NCBI RefSeq assembly: GCF_012030425.1
Contig: NZ_JAAUVN010000001.1
Span: forward strand, 1,798,001-1,862,000
Direction of reading: 5' to 3'
Source: Sphingobacterium sp. B16(2022)
Lineage (GTDB): Bacteria > Bacteroidota > Bacteroidia > Sphingobacteriales > Sphingobacteriaceae
Length of the DNA: 64,000 nt
The notes beneath the pieces are model-generated. The model saw only the letters and a list, made by a program, of their open reading frames with translations. It ran no database searches and was not told the origin of the DNA. The translations under genes were made by a program, and so were the position numbers. How positions within the stretch are numbered: position 1 is the stretch's first letter; each line of letters opens with the position of its first letter. Positions 10,501 to 19,290 of the stretch are shown here, in pieces.

Positions 10501-10601
10501 AATACAATGGTTTTACACCGGAAATCGGGGAAATGGGATTTGATGCCAATGTGTATCCAATTGCATCGACGTACAGCCTAGGAGTCAAAGTTTCCTTTTA
10601 A
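7548..10601 (+). CDS. SusC/RagA-family TonB-dependent outer-membrane transporter
   Basis: This is a 1017-aa outer-membrane importer for oligosaccharides. I chose the ATG at 7548 because MKNNVSIMASVALLSCLTHT begins a normal signal peptide ending in SAQ; an in-frame ATG at 7467 would add 27 unlikely residues and lies upstream of the promoter -7. A CarboxypepD_reg-like domain follows (GKVTNELGIPLVASITLSGG), then the SusC signature DEVVVVGYGTQRKGDLTAPI, a plug with LYVVDGMFMD and SILKDASGAAIYGVRAANGV, and a long beta-barrel ending in an aromatic strand. It is co-transcribed with the SusD and GH16 genes 26 and 3 bp apart. The linked enzyme suggests beta-1,3-glucan as substrate (inference). Confidence 0.95.
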   Translation: MKNNVSIMASVALLSCLTHTVSAQSRMITGKVTNELGIPLVASITLSGGSKIGTSSNEQGDFSLSLPQNTSYLTVSSLGYETKTVAITGNAVNIQLKANADFNLDEVVVVGYGTQRKGDLTAPISTVNMQDMAKRTVSNSMDALQGAVAGVQIVSSGAPGSTPSVRVRGVGSFNNESPLYVVDGMFMDNIDFLNPNDIADISILKDASGAAIYGVRAANGVILVTTKKGSLNMKSRVTYNGFAGFQTPTNVLKMANAQQYANYANATGNGAFVKKSVEKYGGTETNPAMDTDWFDELLRSKALIMNHNVDIMGGSEKITYAFGLNYVKQEGIMDAKNNNQKFNMRMQADAKVTDWLKVGFMAHLNNFKSYHPDNAAFRQAYFASPLYPVYDPSIELSKPEKFGSSTAIGMQSGFWYNNPIATAFYRNNQTKGFQILPSFYVEAELWKDKITFKSQLSQRYQSTHNIGYNPIYYIDNDQRNDRSFLRSAQARNNNYILDNLLTYKDEAGKHHWSVLLGQSTREDRWRETWVQANDVPESEEFWYVGVGAQGIGSATGYGERGSRNAGISYFTRGTYDYDNKYLLTATFRADGSSKYQTKWGYFPSVGLGWVLTREKFMENQKLFNQLKLRGSWGKLGNDGIQPNAGYATVYSGNNFSGIFGSEGSTNGTRIPGYRVGRFFSQVRWEVVEEWDGGIDFALLNNRLSGTLDYYHRTTHDLAFSRPIPFSWDRVYGNWGSVANSGWELSLQWKDKVGALGYSIGGNVTTLKNTVKNLGGLENIMNGFPEWSAEFPARIQINEPINFYYGYEVAGVYQNQAQIDADPIAKAYNQQNPNAPILPGYLQYKDQNNNGELDENDRINLGNYLPKITYGFNLAFDYKKFDLSVAFQGVSGNKIHNLNRAMRRKYNQMNVDAAFVDKLWTGEGTSNTHPSAAGSVASWNLQASSFFVESGAYLRVQNIQLGYSFDFPKMPTRIFVTADRPFMFTKYNGFTPEIGEMGFDANVYPIASTYSLGVKVSF

Positions 10602-10627
10602 TATTTTTAACCTTACTTTTTAATCTT

Positions 10628-12178
10628 ATGAATACCTTTAAATATATCCTCATAGCAAGCTGTATAGCAGTACCGTTATCCATGATGAGCTGTAAAAAGT
10701 TTTTGGACAAGCCTCTTGAAAACCAGCAGCGTTCGGAAGAAATTGATTACAGCAACCCTGCGCTGATGTACAGCCCCGTTTCTGGTGTCTACCGGTCAGC
10801 AGCCGATGACAACCTGGTCCATTGGATCGATCTATCCATCCGCTGCATGCGCGATGATGATTACCTGCAGGCTGCTCCCAGCCCCAATGATAATCCGGAA
10901 CTCATGGCTATCAAAAACTTCCAGAATGATGTAACCGTGCAATCATACTGGGGACTGAACCAATCGTGGATCAGTTATTACAGCCTGGTCATCGCGGCCA
11001 ACAATGCCCTGATCGAACTGGATAATTTCGCGGCAAAAATACCGGCCGGCAACAGCAAAGACCTCAACCTCAATAAGCAATACAAAGCTGAGGTGCGTTT
11101 TCTGCGCGCATACGCACATCTGATGGCCTCCCGCCTGTTCGGAAATGTCCCTATTTTGATCGACAGTGAAAATATTGGACGCCTGGCGACCATTGAAAAG
11201 AGTACTGCGGCCCAAGTAAGACAATTTATCATTGCCGAAATGAATGAATGCATCGAAGCACTGGAAGATGCACGTCCGAATCAGTCCATCCATATCGGTG
11301 CCGTGACCAAGTATACGGCACTGCTCCTCAAAGCCAAAGCAGCAGCAGATCTTGCCGGTAATGATAATAGCAGTCCGCATTGGGAAGAAGTCTTGGATGC
11401 GACCAATAAGATCATTGCGAGCAATAAATTCTCCTTATATCCAAACCTGTATGAGCTCTTTAAGCTTCCCGGAAAACTGGCCAATGAATCCTTATTTGAA
11501 CTGCAATATTCTGATTTTGGCGTAGGTACAGGCGATATTGTACGTCCCGGAGTAGACTGGGGAACATTCTTTAGGTGGCAGGGACCGTCCGGTGATCAAA
11601 AAGGAAGTCCTATTTCAGGAGCCGGCTGGGTACCCCCATCTCAAAATATTGTCGATTTCCTAACGAACCGTGGCGATGTTGAACGCTTGAAAAACACGAT
11701 TCAGTACTGTGGCATCAATGGTAATCCTGCAACTTCGGTCACCACCCCGAGCGGTGATGTGGTCTATGGCAATCCATTTGGTATTAAATATTTCAACGGA
11801 AAAGCTTATCTTCCAAAAGCACAGATGACCGAGGGACGTATGGAATATGGCGCCAACAATAATGTTCGTATCTTACGTTATGCAGATGTATTGCTTCTAA
11901 ATGCGGAAGCAAAAGTACGGAAAGGACAAAATGGCGACGAACCGTTCCGATTGGTACGCGAAAGAGCTAAACTGGGTGCTATTGCCAATGTGACGCTAAA
12001 CCAGATTTTAGACGAGCGCAGAGCAGAATTTGCCTGTGAATGGTGGGGTGAGCGTTTCAACGACCTGGTACGTACCGGGAAAGCAAAAGAAGTATTTGGC
12101 GCTAAATTTATTCCTGGTGTGAGTGAATCTCTGCCTATACCGCAAACGCAGATCGATGCTAACCCTAATTTCAGATAA
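10628..12178 (+). CDS. SusD/RagB-family glycan-binding lipoprotein
   Basis: This 516-aa surface lipoprotein (lipobox MMSC, Cys22) pairs with SusC to capture oligosaccharide. It has the SusD hallmarks: the N-terminal CKKFLDKPLEN segment, a TPR-like helical core (VRFLRAYAHLMASRLFGNVP) and a C-terminal RILRYADVLLLNAEA followed by LDERRAEFACEWWGERFNDL. Its length and order are standard. It lies 26 bp after susC and 3 bp before the glucanase gene, in one operon. Confidence 0.95.
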   Translation: MNTFKYILIASCIAVPLSMMSCKKFLDKPLENQQRSEEIDYSNPALMYSPVSGVYRSAADDNLVHWIDLSIRCMRDDDYLQAAPSPNDNPELMAIKNFQNDVTVQSYWGLNQSWISYYSLVIAANNALIELDNFAAKIPAGNSKDLNLNKQYKAEVRFLRAYAHLMASRLFGNVPILIDSENIGRLATIEKSTAAQVRQFIIAEMNECIEALEDARPNQSIHIGAVTKYTALLLKAKAAADLAGNDNSSPHWEEVLDATNKIIASNKFSLYPNLYELFKLPGKLANESLFELQYSDFGVGTGDIVRPGVDWGTFFRWQGPSGDQKGSPISGAGWVPPSQNIVDFLTNRGDVERLKNTIQYCGINGNPATSVTTPSGDVVYGNPFGIKYFNGKAYLPKAQMTEGRMEYGANNNVRILRYADVLLLNAEAKVRKGQNGDEPFRLVRERAKLGAIANVTLNQILDERRAEFACEWWGERFNDLVRTGKAKEVFGAKFIPGVSESLPIPQTQIDANPNFR

Positions 12179-12181
12179 ATT

Positions 12182-14245
12182 ATGAGTCATATAAAAACAG
12201 GAATTTTAGGTTCCCTGCTCCTTTTCAACGTACAGCTGGCGGTATCGCAAGACAACAAACCCGTCAAAACCGTCATCGCTAAAGAAAACGGTGGTTACAC
12301 CATCAAGCGTGACGGTCAGCCGTATTTTATCAAAGGCGCTGGTGGAACCAATTATATGGATCGTCTAAAAGCGTATGGAGGTAACTCCATACGTACTTGG
12401 AGTCCACAAAATGCGGGAAAAATATTGGACGATGCCCATCGCTTGGGACTTACCGTGACCTTAGGACTGGACGTACGGGCCGAAAGACATGGATTTGACT
12501 ACAGCAACCCCGAACAGGTAGCACAACAATTGGAGGGCATCCGTAAGACCGTACTGCAGTACCGCAATCATCCTGCGCTTTTAGCCTGGGGAATCGGCAA
12601 TGAGCTGAACCTCCATTACAGCAACCCCAAGGTATGGGATGCGGTCAATGCGATTGCAGTAATGATTCATGAACTAGACCCTAATCACTTGGTGACAACC
12701 ATGTTGGCAGGCATCAACCAAAAGGAATTTGATTATATTCAGGAGAAATGCCCGGCTATCGATCTGATCGCTGTTCAGGTATATGGAGGACTCGCGTCCG
12801 TACCGCAACAGATTAAAAGTGTCGGCTGGACTAAACCTTATATGGTGACCGAATGGGGTCCTACAGGGCACTGGGAGGTGACACAGACCCCTTGGTCTGC
12901 TTCCATAGAGGAGAACAGCAGTGAAAAAGCGGCGGTTTATAAAAGCCGTTATGAAGCCTCTATCGGTACAGACAAAAACTGCTTAGGGTCTTATGTTTTC
13001 TTATGGGGACAGAAACAAGAGCGCACCCCGACCTGGTACGGACTGTTCACCGAAGCTGGTGAAGAAAACGAAGTGGTCGATGTGATGCAATACCTCTGGT
13101 CAAAAAAATGGCCTGAAAACCGTTCTCCACATGTATCGTCCCTCCTGTTAGATGGAAAAAAAGCAGCTGACTTTGTTTATGTCGAACCGGGGAAAACTTA
13201 TCCCGTTGCTGTGTCTGTAAACGATCCGGATGGCGACAAGTTAACGACACGCTGGGAGCTCCTGCACGAAAGTACCGACCTGAAAGAAGGTGGCGACCGT
13301 GAAGAAAGACCAAAGGCTATCCCAGGACGTGTGGCAGATGAAGCTCAGCAGCACACACAGCTTACAGCTCCTGCGGAAGAAGGCGCATACCGATTATTTG
13401 TCTATGTTTCCGATGGTCATAACAATGTGGCTACTGCCAATATCCCCTTCTATGTAACGGCTAAAAAGTTAGATACCAGTGCTTCATCAACCCAGAAAAA
13501 TGCCTACCGCTTTTCGACTGAACCTGTCTGGGCTGACGAATTTAATTATGAGGGCTTACCCGACACCACCAAATGGTCGTATGATGTAGGTTCAAAATAT
13601 AACGGTTGGGGCAATAATGAGGATCAGTATTATGTTGCATCTTCGCTAAAAAACTCAGTTGTCGGTAAAGGGGTCTTAAAAATCAAAGCTTTAAAAGAAA
13701 GAAAAGGTGGTAAACCTTACACTTCTGCCCGATTAGTGAGCAAAGATAAAGGTGATTTCCTGTACGGCCGCTTTGAAGCCCGTGCAAAATTACCGCGGGG
13801 ACGCGGCAATTGGCCTGCGATCTGGATGCTACCAACAGCATCTAAATATGGCAATTGGCCTAACTCGGGGGAGATCGATATATTGGAACACGTAGGTTAC
13901 GATCAGGATGTGCTACATATCTCAACCCATACGAAAGCTTATAACCACAATATCAACACCCAAAAAACAGCAACAACAAAAGTAGCAGGTGTTTCCGATG
14001 ATTTTCACCTTTACCGTGTGGATTGGACGCCCGAATATATCAAAGGATTTATCGATGATCAGGAGATTTTTTCAGTTGAAAATGAACATAAAACCTTTGC
14101 CGAATGGCCCTTTGATCAAAAATTTCACTGGTTACTAAATTTAGCCATCGGCGGAAATTGGGGCGGTAAACATGGAGTTGACGACAAGATATTCCCGAAT
14201 GTTTTTGAAATCGATTACGTCCGTGTATATGAACTGTTACCTTAG
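12182..14245 (+). CDS. Secreted bimodular glucanase: clan GH-A TIM barrel + GH16 laminarinase domain
   Basis: This 687-aa protein has a Sec signal (MSHIKTGILGSLLLFNVQLA). Residues about 30-310 form a TIM-barrel hydrolase of clan GH-A type, with acid/base candidate E141 in GIGNELNLHY and nucleophile candidate E224 in VTEWGPTGHWE. The family may be GH2-like or GH158-like and I cannot decide which. Residues about 320-430 look like an Ig-like linker (DPDGDKLTTRWELL). Residues about 445-687 are a complete GH16 domain of the beta-1,3-glucanase subgroup, with GEIDILEHVG containing E564, D566 and E569. Two catalytic centres for the same or linked glucans in one polypeptide suggest processing of laminarin-like or mixed-linkage beta-glucan next to the SusCD pair (inference). 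Confidence 0.88.
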   Translation: MSHIKTGILGSLLLFNVQLAVSQDNKPVKTVIAKENGGYTIKRDGQPYFIKGAGGTNYMDRLKAYGGNSIRTWSPQNAGKILDDAHRLGLTVTLGLDVRAERHGFDYSNPEQVAQQLEGIRKTVLQYRNHPALLAWGIGNELNLHYSNPKVWDAVNAIAVMIHELDPNHLVTTMLAGINQKEFDYIQEKCPAIDLIAVQVYGGLASVPQQIKSVGWTKPYMVTEWGPTGHWEVTQTPWSASIEENSSEKAAVYKSRYEASIGTDKNCLGSYVFLWGQKQERTPTWYGLFTEAGEENEVVDVMQYLWSKKWPENRSPHVSSLLLDGKKAADFVYVEPGKTYPVAVSVNDPDGDKLTTRWELLHESTDLKEGGDREERPKAIPGRVADEAQQHTQLTAPAEEGAYRLFVYVSDGHNNVATANIPFYVTAKKLDTSASSTQKNAYRFSTEPVWADEFNYEGLPDTTKWSYDVGSKYNGWGNNEDQYYVASSLKNSVVGKGVLKIKALKERKGGKPYTSARLVSKDKGDFLYGRFEARAKLPRGRGNWPAIWMLPTASKYGNWPNSGEIDILEHVGYDQDVLHISTHTKAYNHNINTQKTATTKVAGVSDDFHLYRVDWTPEYIKGFIDDQEIFSVENEHKTFAEWPFDQKFHWLLNLAIGGNWGGKHGVDDKIFPNVFEIDYVRVYELLP

Positions 14246-14300
14246 ATCATATTTATTATACAGCTATAATAGAGCACATAACAGCTAACACAATAATTTA

Positions 14301-14335
14301 AAAGACCTTTTCAGCCCATAGCTGAAAAGGTCTTT
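14301..14335. terminator. Bidirectional terminator
   Basis: A 15-bp stem (AAAGACCTTTTCAGC, 14301-14315, with 14321-14335) has a 5-nt loop and T-run. It ends the sus operon and the convergent phosphoesterase gene. Confidence 0.85.
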
Positions 14336-14343
14336 TTGTTATA

Positions 14344-15354
14344 CTACTTCGAGAGATCGATTCTGTTTAAGCTCCCATTAAATCCAGAAACTTGAGCAGG
14401 TAAATCCTCCAGTTTAACTTCATGCTTATCATCCGCTCTTATCGCGCTTACTTTTACCGAACCCTTATTTTTGATGTTTTTCGGGATTTCAATAAAGCCA
14501 TAGGACTTATAGGGAGCCTCATGATGCCCCAATAAAGAACGAGGCCCTCCACCCAGGCAACCGCTGTGATATAAAATCACCGATTCCTTTTTAGCAGGGT
14601 AATACACATGTTGATGACCGGATAAATACAGGTCTACCTGATATTCTTTCAAAAACTGCAAGGTCTCATCCGCATGCTCCAGAACTTCTCCTGGTTTATT
14701 TTTACTTTCAACGAGTGCATATAAAGGCAGGTGACCTAATACGATTTTAAATCTCGCCTCTTTAGCCACAGGGCTATCCAGCTGCTCCTTCATCCAGCTT
14801 TTCACTTCAGCTGGGATTTGAGATGATGAAGCATCCCAGGAGATCATGAACACATTATTTTTTATATAAGAAAAGTAATACGGAAAATGACTGCTTTCGA
14901 TGAAAGTAAGATTGACATCAGCTTTATGACTCGCCCAAAATGATGCCGAAACTTCACGGTCCAGCACAAAATTAGGAGAGGCATCATGATTGCCCATGGT
15001 AAATCCAAATGGTACTCCAGAAGCCTTTATAGGTTGCAGTACAGCCTGATCAAATCCCTTCCACATAGCCAGAATAGCATCTTTCGTTAAAGTCTTCTTT
15101 TGTCCTGCAACCATATCGCCACCGCACAAAATAAGATCTGGCTTTAATGTTGAAACACTTCCCACTAGATCCAACACTTCCTGACTGTAAGTCGTAGATC
15201 CATAACTATCATTTAAATCCGATATAACTAAGATCTTCAGACTTTTATTTTGCTGTTCCTTGATGATATCCTTGTCAGAAATCTGAGAAAATACAGGATC
15301 AATAACGATGATCAGCGCAAAGAAACAAAGCAAAGCCAATAAATTAGATTTCAT
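14344..15354 (-). CDS. Secreted calcineurin-like metallophosphoesterase
   Basis: This 336-aa protein has an N-terminal signal (about 1-23). The dinuclear-metal motifs are present in order: SDLND (D46), CGGDMV (D80), MGNHDAS (N122-H123-D124), GHLPLY and SGHQHVYYP. The first motif reads D-x-N rather than the common D-x-H. This also occurs in some secreted members, so I do not take it as inactivating. The substrate is unknown; a periplasmic phosphodiesterase or phosphatase is likely. It is transcribed alone, opposite to the glucan locus. Confidence 0.85.
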   Translation of the reverse strand: MKSNLLALLCFFALIIVIDPVFSQISDKDIIKEQQNKSLKILVISDLNDSYGSTTYSQEVLDLVGSVSTLKPDLILCGGDMVAGQKKTLTKDAILAMWKGFDQAVLQPIKASGVPFGFTMGNHDASPNFVLDREVSASFWASHKADVNLTFIESSHFPYYFSYIKNNVFMISWDASSSQIPAEVKSWMKEQLDSPVAKEARFKIVLGHLPLYALVESKNKPGEVLEHADETLQFLKEYQVDLYLSGHQHVYYPAKKESVILYHSGCLGGGPRSLLGHHEAPYKSYGFIEIPKNIKNKGSVKVSAIRADDKHEVKLEDLPAQVSGFNGSLNRIDLSK

Positions 15355-15456
15355 ATGTTAAGGTTTGAAGTACAAGTTTCAAATGTAAAACTATAATTTT
15401 ATAATCCAGTTAAAAACTGGAATCATAGCCAGCAGCATTTTTAACATCAGAAAATA

Positions 15457-15801
15457 TTACTCCAGCACCTTTTTCTTATGATTAATACCCCAATCCTTCA
15501 GTGCATAGATGACTGGAGTCAGCGTATCGGCATATTCCTCCAGCTGGTAGGAGATCTTTACCGGATATTCCTCGATAACAATTCTCCTGACCAGCTTATG
15601 CTGCTCCAGATCTTTTAGTTCTTTAGCCAAAACTTTGGGCGAGATCCCGGGAATACTCTCCTGGATATCCGTGAAACGATCATTACCGACACCAATGGAT
15701 ATAATAATAGGTATTTTCCATTTACCATTGATAACATCCAACGTGTCGCGCACCGGTCTTATGGTTTCTAGACAGTCACAGTGAACTTTTTTTTGTGCCA
15801 T
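15457..15801 (-). CDS. HxlR-family winged-helix transcriptional regulator
   Basis: This 114-aa protein has the HxlR core RDTLDVINGKWKIPIIISIG, with the winged helix GISPKVLAKELKDLEQHKLV and wing RIVIEEYPVKISYQLEEYA. The early Cys residues (VHCDCLE) could sense redox or electrophiles, as in HypR/YodB relatives (family knowledge). It lies just downstream of two luciferase-like monooxygenase genes on the same strand and may regulate them (inference). Confidence 0.9.
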   Translation of the reverse strand: MAQKKVHCDCLETIRPVRDTLDVINGKWKIPIIISIGVGNDRFTDIQESIPGISPKVLAKELKDLEQHKLVRRIVIEEYPVKISYQLEEYADTLTPVIYALKDWGINHKKKVLE

Positions 15802-15843
15802 TGTTTTAGTTTTAAATATAATGAAAAGCGGATTAGGTTAATG

Positions 15844-16863
15844 TTAATCCGTGCTATCATCGGCATTGATTTCGCTCATGACTTCAGCAAACAATTCGGT
15901 CGACTTGATTCGATCCTTGAAATCATAGATTGTCGATACGACGATCAGCTCATCCACTTGAGTTTGCTCAAGGAACGCCTTAGTCTGTGCTTTTACAGCT
16001 TCCTTAGTGCCCACAAATGAGTATTTCAGCATCTGATGTACACTTGGATGATGGAAAATATCCTGCAAATCCTCCGTCATTTCTGTTGGTGGATGCAGCG
16101 GTTGAGAATTTCCGGTCAAGATACCCAAAAACATTCGGACTACTGATGTAAACAATTTTTGTGCTTCTTCATCCGTTTCAGCAATAATCACATTAACACC
16201 TGCAATCGCATAAGGTTTCTCCAGTACTTCAGAAGACTGAAACTCTTCCCGGTAAATTTTTAATGCCGATATTAAATGATCTGTCGCAAAATGGCTTGCA
16301 AATGCATAAGGCAATCCTTTCCGAGCGGCGAGATGCGCACTATCGGTACTTGATCCCAAAATATAAATCGGCACATCAGCACCTTCTGCGATCGGAGCTC
16401 TGACTTTACCCGTACTGTTGGATTCTGAAAAATAATGTTCAATTTTCTCAATTTCTGCAGGAAATGAGTGCGCAGCTTTCATAAAGTCCGAACGGATCTC
16501 CTGAGCTGTCAGTGTATCTGTACCCGGAGCTCTTCCCAGACCTAAATCAATCCGGTTCGGATAAAGATGCGCCAATGTTCCAAATTGCTCTGCAATAATC
16601 AAAGGCGAGTGATTGGGTAACATAATGCCACCCGACCCTACTCTTATTTTACTGGTGTTTTCGGCTACATATAAAATTAATAGCGAAGTGGCACTGCTGC
16701 CTACCGAAGCCGAATTATGATGTTCCGCAAACCAGTAACGTTTATAATTATTTGCTTCTGCTACTTTAGCCAATTCCAGCGAATGCTGTAATGTCTGTCC
16801 AAATGTACTGCCTTCTGAAACGATGGCGAGTTCTAAAATGGAATGGGCGATATGTTTTTTCAT
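15844..16863 (-). CDS. LLM-class flavin-dependent oxidoreductase
   Basis: This 339-aa protein has a bacterial-luciferase-like TIM barrel with YWFAEHHNSASVGSSATSLL, RVGSGGIMLPNHSPLIIAEQ and RIDLGLGRAPGTD, the standard signature of the single-subunit LLM group (the LuxA-like YhbW/MsnO8 branch). It would use reduced flavin from a separate reductase to oxygenate an unknown substrate. It is separated by 21 bp from the next LLM gene, so the two probably form an operon. Confidence 0.92.
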   Translation of the reverse strand: MKKHIAHSILELAIVSEGSTFGQTLQHSLELAKVAEANNYKRYWFAEHHNSASVGSSATSLLILYVAENTSKIRVGSGGIMLPNHSPLIIAEQFGTLAHLYPNRIDLGLGRAPGTDTLTAQEIRSDFMKAAHSFPAEIEKIEHYFSESNSTGKVRAPIAEGADVPIYILGSSTDSAHLAARKGLPYAFASHFATDHLISALKIYREEFQSSEVLEKPYAIAGVNVIIAETDEEAQKLFTSVVRMFLGILTGNSQPLHPPTEMTEDLQDIFHHPSVHQMLKYSFVGTKEAVKAQTKAFLEQTQVDELIVVSTIYDFKDRIKSTELFAEVMSEINADDSTD

Positions 16864-16884
16864 GTTTTTGTATTTTTGATTTAA

Positions 16885-18027
16885 TTAAATCCCTTGATGC
16901 TTTTGAAAATTTCTGAATGCTGGTTTTGGAAGTTCGAGATTTCCGCGTAGCGTTGTTTCTTCGTACTCCGTATGGAAAATTCCGCGTTCTTGTAAAATAG
17001 GAACGACCAGTTCGATAAAATCTCGGAGACCGTAGGGATGATCCTGTTTAATGATCAGCATATCCATTATTCCCTGTTCGTGCCATTCTTGAATTTCATC
17101 AGCTACACTTTCGGCAGACCCTAAAAACAGCGGTGGAGCAATTCGCTGATACCGATTTAGTACAGCCAGCTCCATATATTTCTGATGCGCTTCAGCATCC
17201 GTTCTTCCCACAATCGGGTTTTGCGAAGTGGCGATGATAAAGTTGTCCTGGTTTCTTTGTTTCTCATCCAACTTTCTTCTCAACGCCATAGCGGTATGTC
17301 TTGTCTCTTCCATGGAAAAGCCTCCTATAAAAGCACCATCTGTGTAAGTAGTCGCAATATCAACGAATGTTGGCGAGCTACCTGCGGTGTATAGAACAGG
17401 TCTTCCCTGAACAGAACGGCTTATATTCAAAGGACCTTCAACAGAAAAATATTTTCCCCTGTAGTTTGTTAAATGCATTTTGTGTGGATTCAAAAAGATT
17501 CCATTTTCTTTATCTCTTACAAATGCATCGTCCTCATAGGTGTCCCACAAGTTCCTTATAATTTCTAAAAACTCGATATGCATGGGATACTGATCTGCTT
17601 TCGACAAATGACCCCGACTGAAATTTACCATCCCTCCCGGATTGGAAGTAATGGCATTCAGTGACACTCTTCCGCGGCTTATTTTATCCAATGACAAGAC
17701 CTGACGCGCAATATTATAGGGATCTGTATAAGAACTTGAAGCTGTTATAGAGAGTCCTATTCGTTCGGTTTTCATCGCTAAGGCAGACATAATAGAAACT
17801 CCCTCGAACATACTCAGATAATGTGGAATATTCCCGGGACCAACATGACTGACATCAATCAAAAATAAACTTTCAAATTTGGCATCTTCCGCAAGTTTAG
17901 CCTGCTGAACGTAAAAGTCGATATTTTCGCCTGCGTCTGATAGCATATCCGGATGTTGCCAAGAAGTATGATTCCATCCAGGTCCATCAATTATCGCAGC
18001 GAGCTTCAATTTCTTTTTATTACCCAT
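16885..18027 (-). CDS. LLM-class monooxygenase, NtaA/SnaA/DszA type
   Basis: This 380-aa protein belongs to the FMNH2-dependent NtaA/SnaA/SoxA/DszA group: KLAAIIDGPGWNHTSW, LFLIDVSHVGPG, ISRGRVSLNAITSNPG and GRPVLYTAGSSPTFVDIA are typical. I placed the start at 18027 (MGNKKKLKLAA); an upstream in-frame ATG at 18063 would add 12 residues with no family counterpart. The substrate is unknown; relatives degrade chelators or organosulfur compounds. It forms an operon with the neighbouring LLM gene, and a divergent NAD(P)-binding reductase lies 330 bp away. Confidence 0.9.
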   Translation of the reverse strand: MGNKKKLKLAAIIDGPGWNHTSWQHPDMLSDAGENIDFYVQQAKLAEDAKFESLFLIDVSHVGPGNIPHYLSMFEGVSIMSALAMKTERIGLSITASSSYTDPYNIARQVLSLDKISRGRVSLNAITSNPGGMVNFSRGHLSKADQYPMHIEFLEIIRNLWDTYEDDAFVRDKENGIFLNPHKMHLTNYRGKYFSVEGPLNISRSVQGRPVLYTAGSSPTFVDIATTYTDGAFIGGFSMEETRHTAMALRRKLDEKQRNQDNFIIATSQNPIVGRTDAEAHQKYMELAVLNRYQRIAPPLFLGSAESVADEIQEWHEQGIMDMLIIKQDHPYGLRDFIELVVPILQERGIFHTEYEETTLRGNLELPKPAFRNFQKHQGI

Positions 18028-18356
18028 AATATCTGGTGATTTATATAAAAGGCGCCATCTCAATTCGAGATTTTCTAAAGTATTGATCGCACCTATTTTA
18101 CACCTTGCAAAATTACAGCAAAATTACTAACCAAAAGATAGTAGTTACCTAAAGGAAAGTGAAATTTATAAAGGGCAATTAGAGCACTTCTAGCCGTTTA
18201 AATCCAAAAGTCTGCTTTCCTTCAGGAAAGGCCTATACAAATGATAGTGAAATAGCGATAACTTTGTGCTGTGCGAAAGATCATTCCGAACAGCTTTTGA
18301 AGAGAAGGCAAATGATAGCATGAATACAAGATAATCCATATTAAAATAAGGAGCAG
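18028..18356. other. Intergenic region between the LLM operon and the divergent dehydrogenase
   Basis: This 329-bp spacer contains a small hairpin (CTTTCC, 18215-18220, with GGAAAG, 18225-18230). AAGGAG lies 4 nt before the ATG at 18357, a rarely clear Shine-Dalgarno for this genome. I found no consensus -7 elements. Confidence 0.5.
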
Positions 18357-19094
18357 ATGAAAATAGGAATAATAGGTACCGGTGCAATAGGCGGAACAAT
18401 CGCTAAAAAAATGGCTGCGGCTGGTCACCAGGTGAAAATTAACAATACAAGCGACAAGGATAAATTGAATGCGCGCGCTCAGGAATTAGGTGTTACAGCT
18501 GCCGATCAAAAGGAAGTGGTGAAGGATGTTGATGTGATCATTTTAGCGATACCGACCATAGCAATCCCGAAATTACCTCAAGATCTTTTTGCAGACGTTC
18601 CTGAAGAGGTCATTGTGGTCGATACCTCCAATTATTATCCCTTCCGTGATGCTGATATTGAAGAGATCAAAAATGGAAAAATAGAGAGCATCTGGGTATC
18701 TGAGCAATTGGGAAGAACGGTAATCAAAGCATTCAACAATTTATTAGCGGAAACACTTGCCAGTTGTGGAAAAGCTACTGGAACTCAGGACAGAATTGCA
18801 ATGGCAATAGCGGGTGATGATGTTGAGGCCAAAAAAGTAATTGCGACATTAGTTGACGAAGCGGGATACGATATCGTTGACGCTGGTCCACTTTCAGAAT
18901 CCTGGAGACACCAACCCGGAACGCCAGCCTACTGCACAGAATTGAATGCGACAGCACTAAAACAAGCATTGGCGGACGGCGTGAAAGAGGATGCGCCCAT
19001 TTTGAGGGATAAAGCTATTGCCGAACTTTCAGCTATGTCTAGCTATCCTTCGCATCCAGAGGTTGTAAAATTCAATCGAGCATTATTCGCTTGA
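18357..19094 (+). CDS. F420-dependent-NADP-reductase-like NAD(P)-binding protein
   Basis: This 245-aa protein has a Rossmann motif GIIGTGAIGGTIAKKMA and the SEQLGRTVIKAFNN and SWRHQPGTPAYCTEL segments of the NADP oxidoreductase, coenzyme F420-dependent family. Members outside F420 producers are general NADPH-dependent reductases of unknown substrate. It is preceded by a clear AAGGAG. It is divergent from the LLM monooxygenase operon, and a role in flavin or NADPH supply is possible but not shown. Confidence 0.85.
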   Translation: MKIGIIGTGAIGGTIAKKMAAAGHQVKINNTSDKDKLNARAQELGVTAADQKEVVKDVDVIILAIPTIAIPKLPQDLFADVPEEVIVVDTSNYYPFRDADIEEIKNGKIESIWVSEQLGRTVIKAFNNLLAETLASCGKATGTQDRIAMAIAGDDVEAKKVIATLVDEAGYDIVDAGPLSESWRHQPGTPAYCTELNATALKQALADGVKEDAPILRDKAIAELSAMSSYPSHPEVVKFNRALFA

Positions 19095-19126
19095 GAAAGT
19101 AGCGTTGTCATATTTAAACTTGACCT

Positions 19127-19176
19127 ACGATGCATAACTTGCAGGTAACGTTAGATCTTATAATCTCACATGAATG
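19127..19176 (+). repeat. 50-bp regulatory repeat, copy A
   Basis: This is about 86 % identical to 21380-21429, the region ending at the start codon of the Crp-family gene. The left block (ACGATGCATAA, TTGCAG) and the right block (TTATAATCTCACATGAATG) are conserved, while six of the seven mismatches fall in the 13-nt middle. Here the ATG is followed by only a 21-codon frame unrelated to the Crp protein. Confidence 0.75.
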
Positions 19177-19290
19177 ATAATATATATTGGAAAATATGGG
19201 TTACGATCAGAATCTACTATATACTTTCACTTTAGATCATAACAGTTATAATGCTACAATACAACCCGTAACACAATTAATCCAAAATCA

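Noticed and set aside
10943..11380. 145-codon minus-strand frame inside susD
   Set aside because: The SusD protein on the plus strand has all family hallmarks, so the antisense frame is incidental.
14344..15354. D-x-N in place of D-x-H in the first phosphoesterase motif as an inactivating change
   Set aside because: All other metal ligands are present and this variation occurs in active secreted members, so I do not call it broken.
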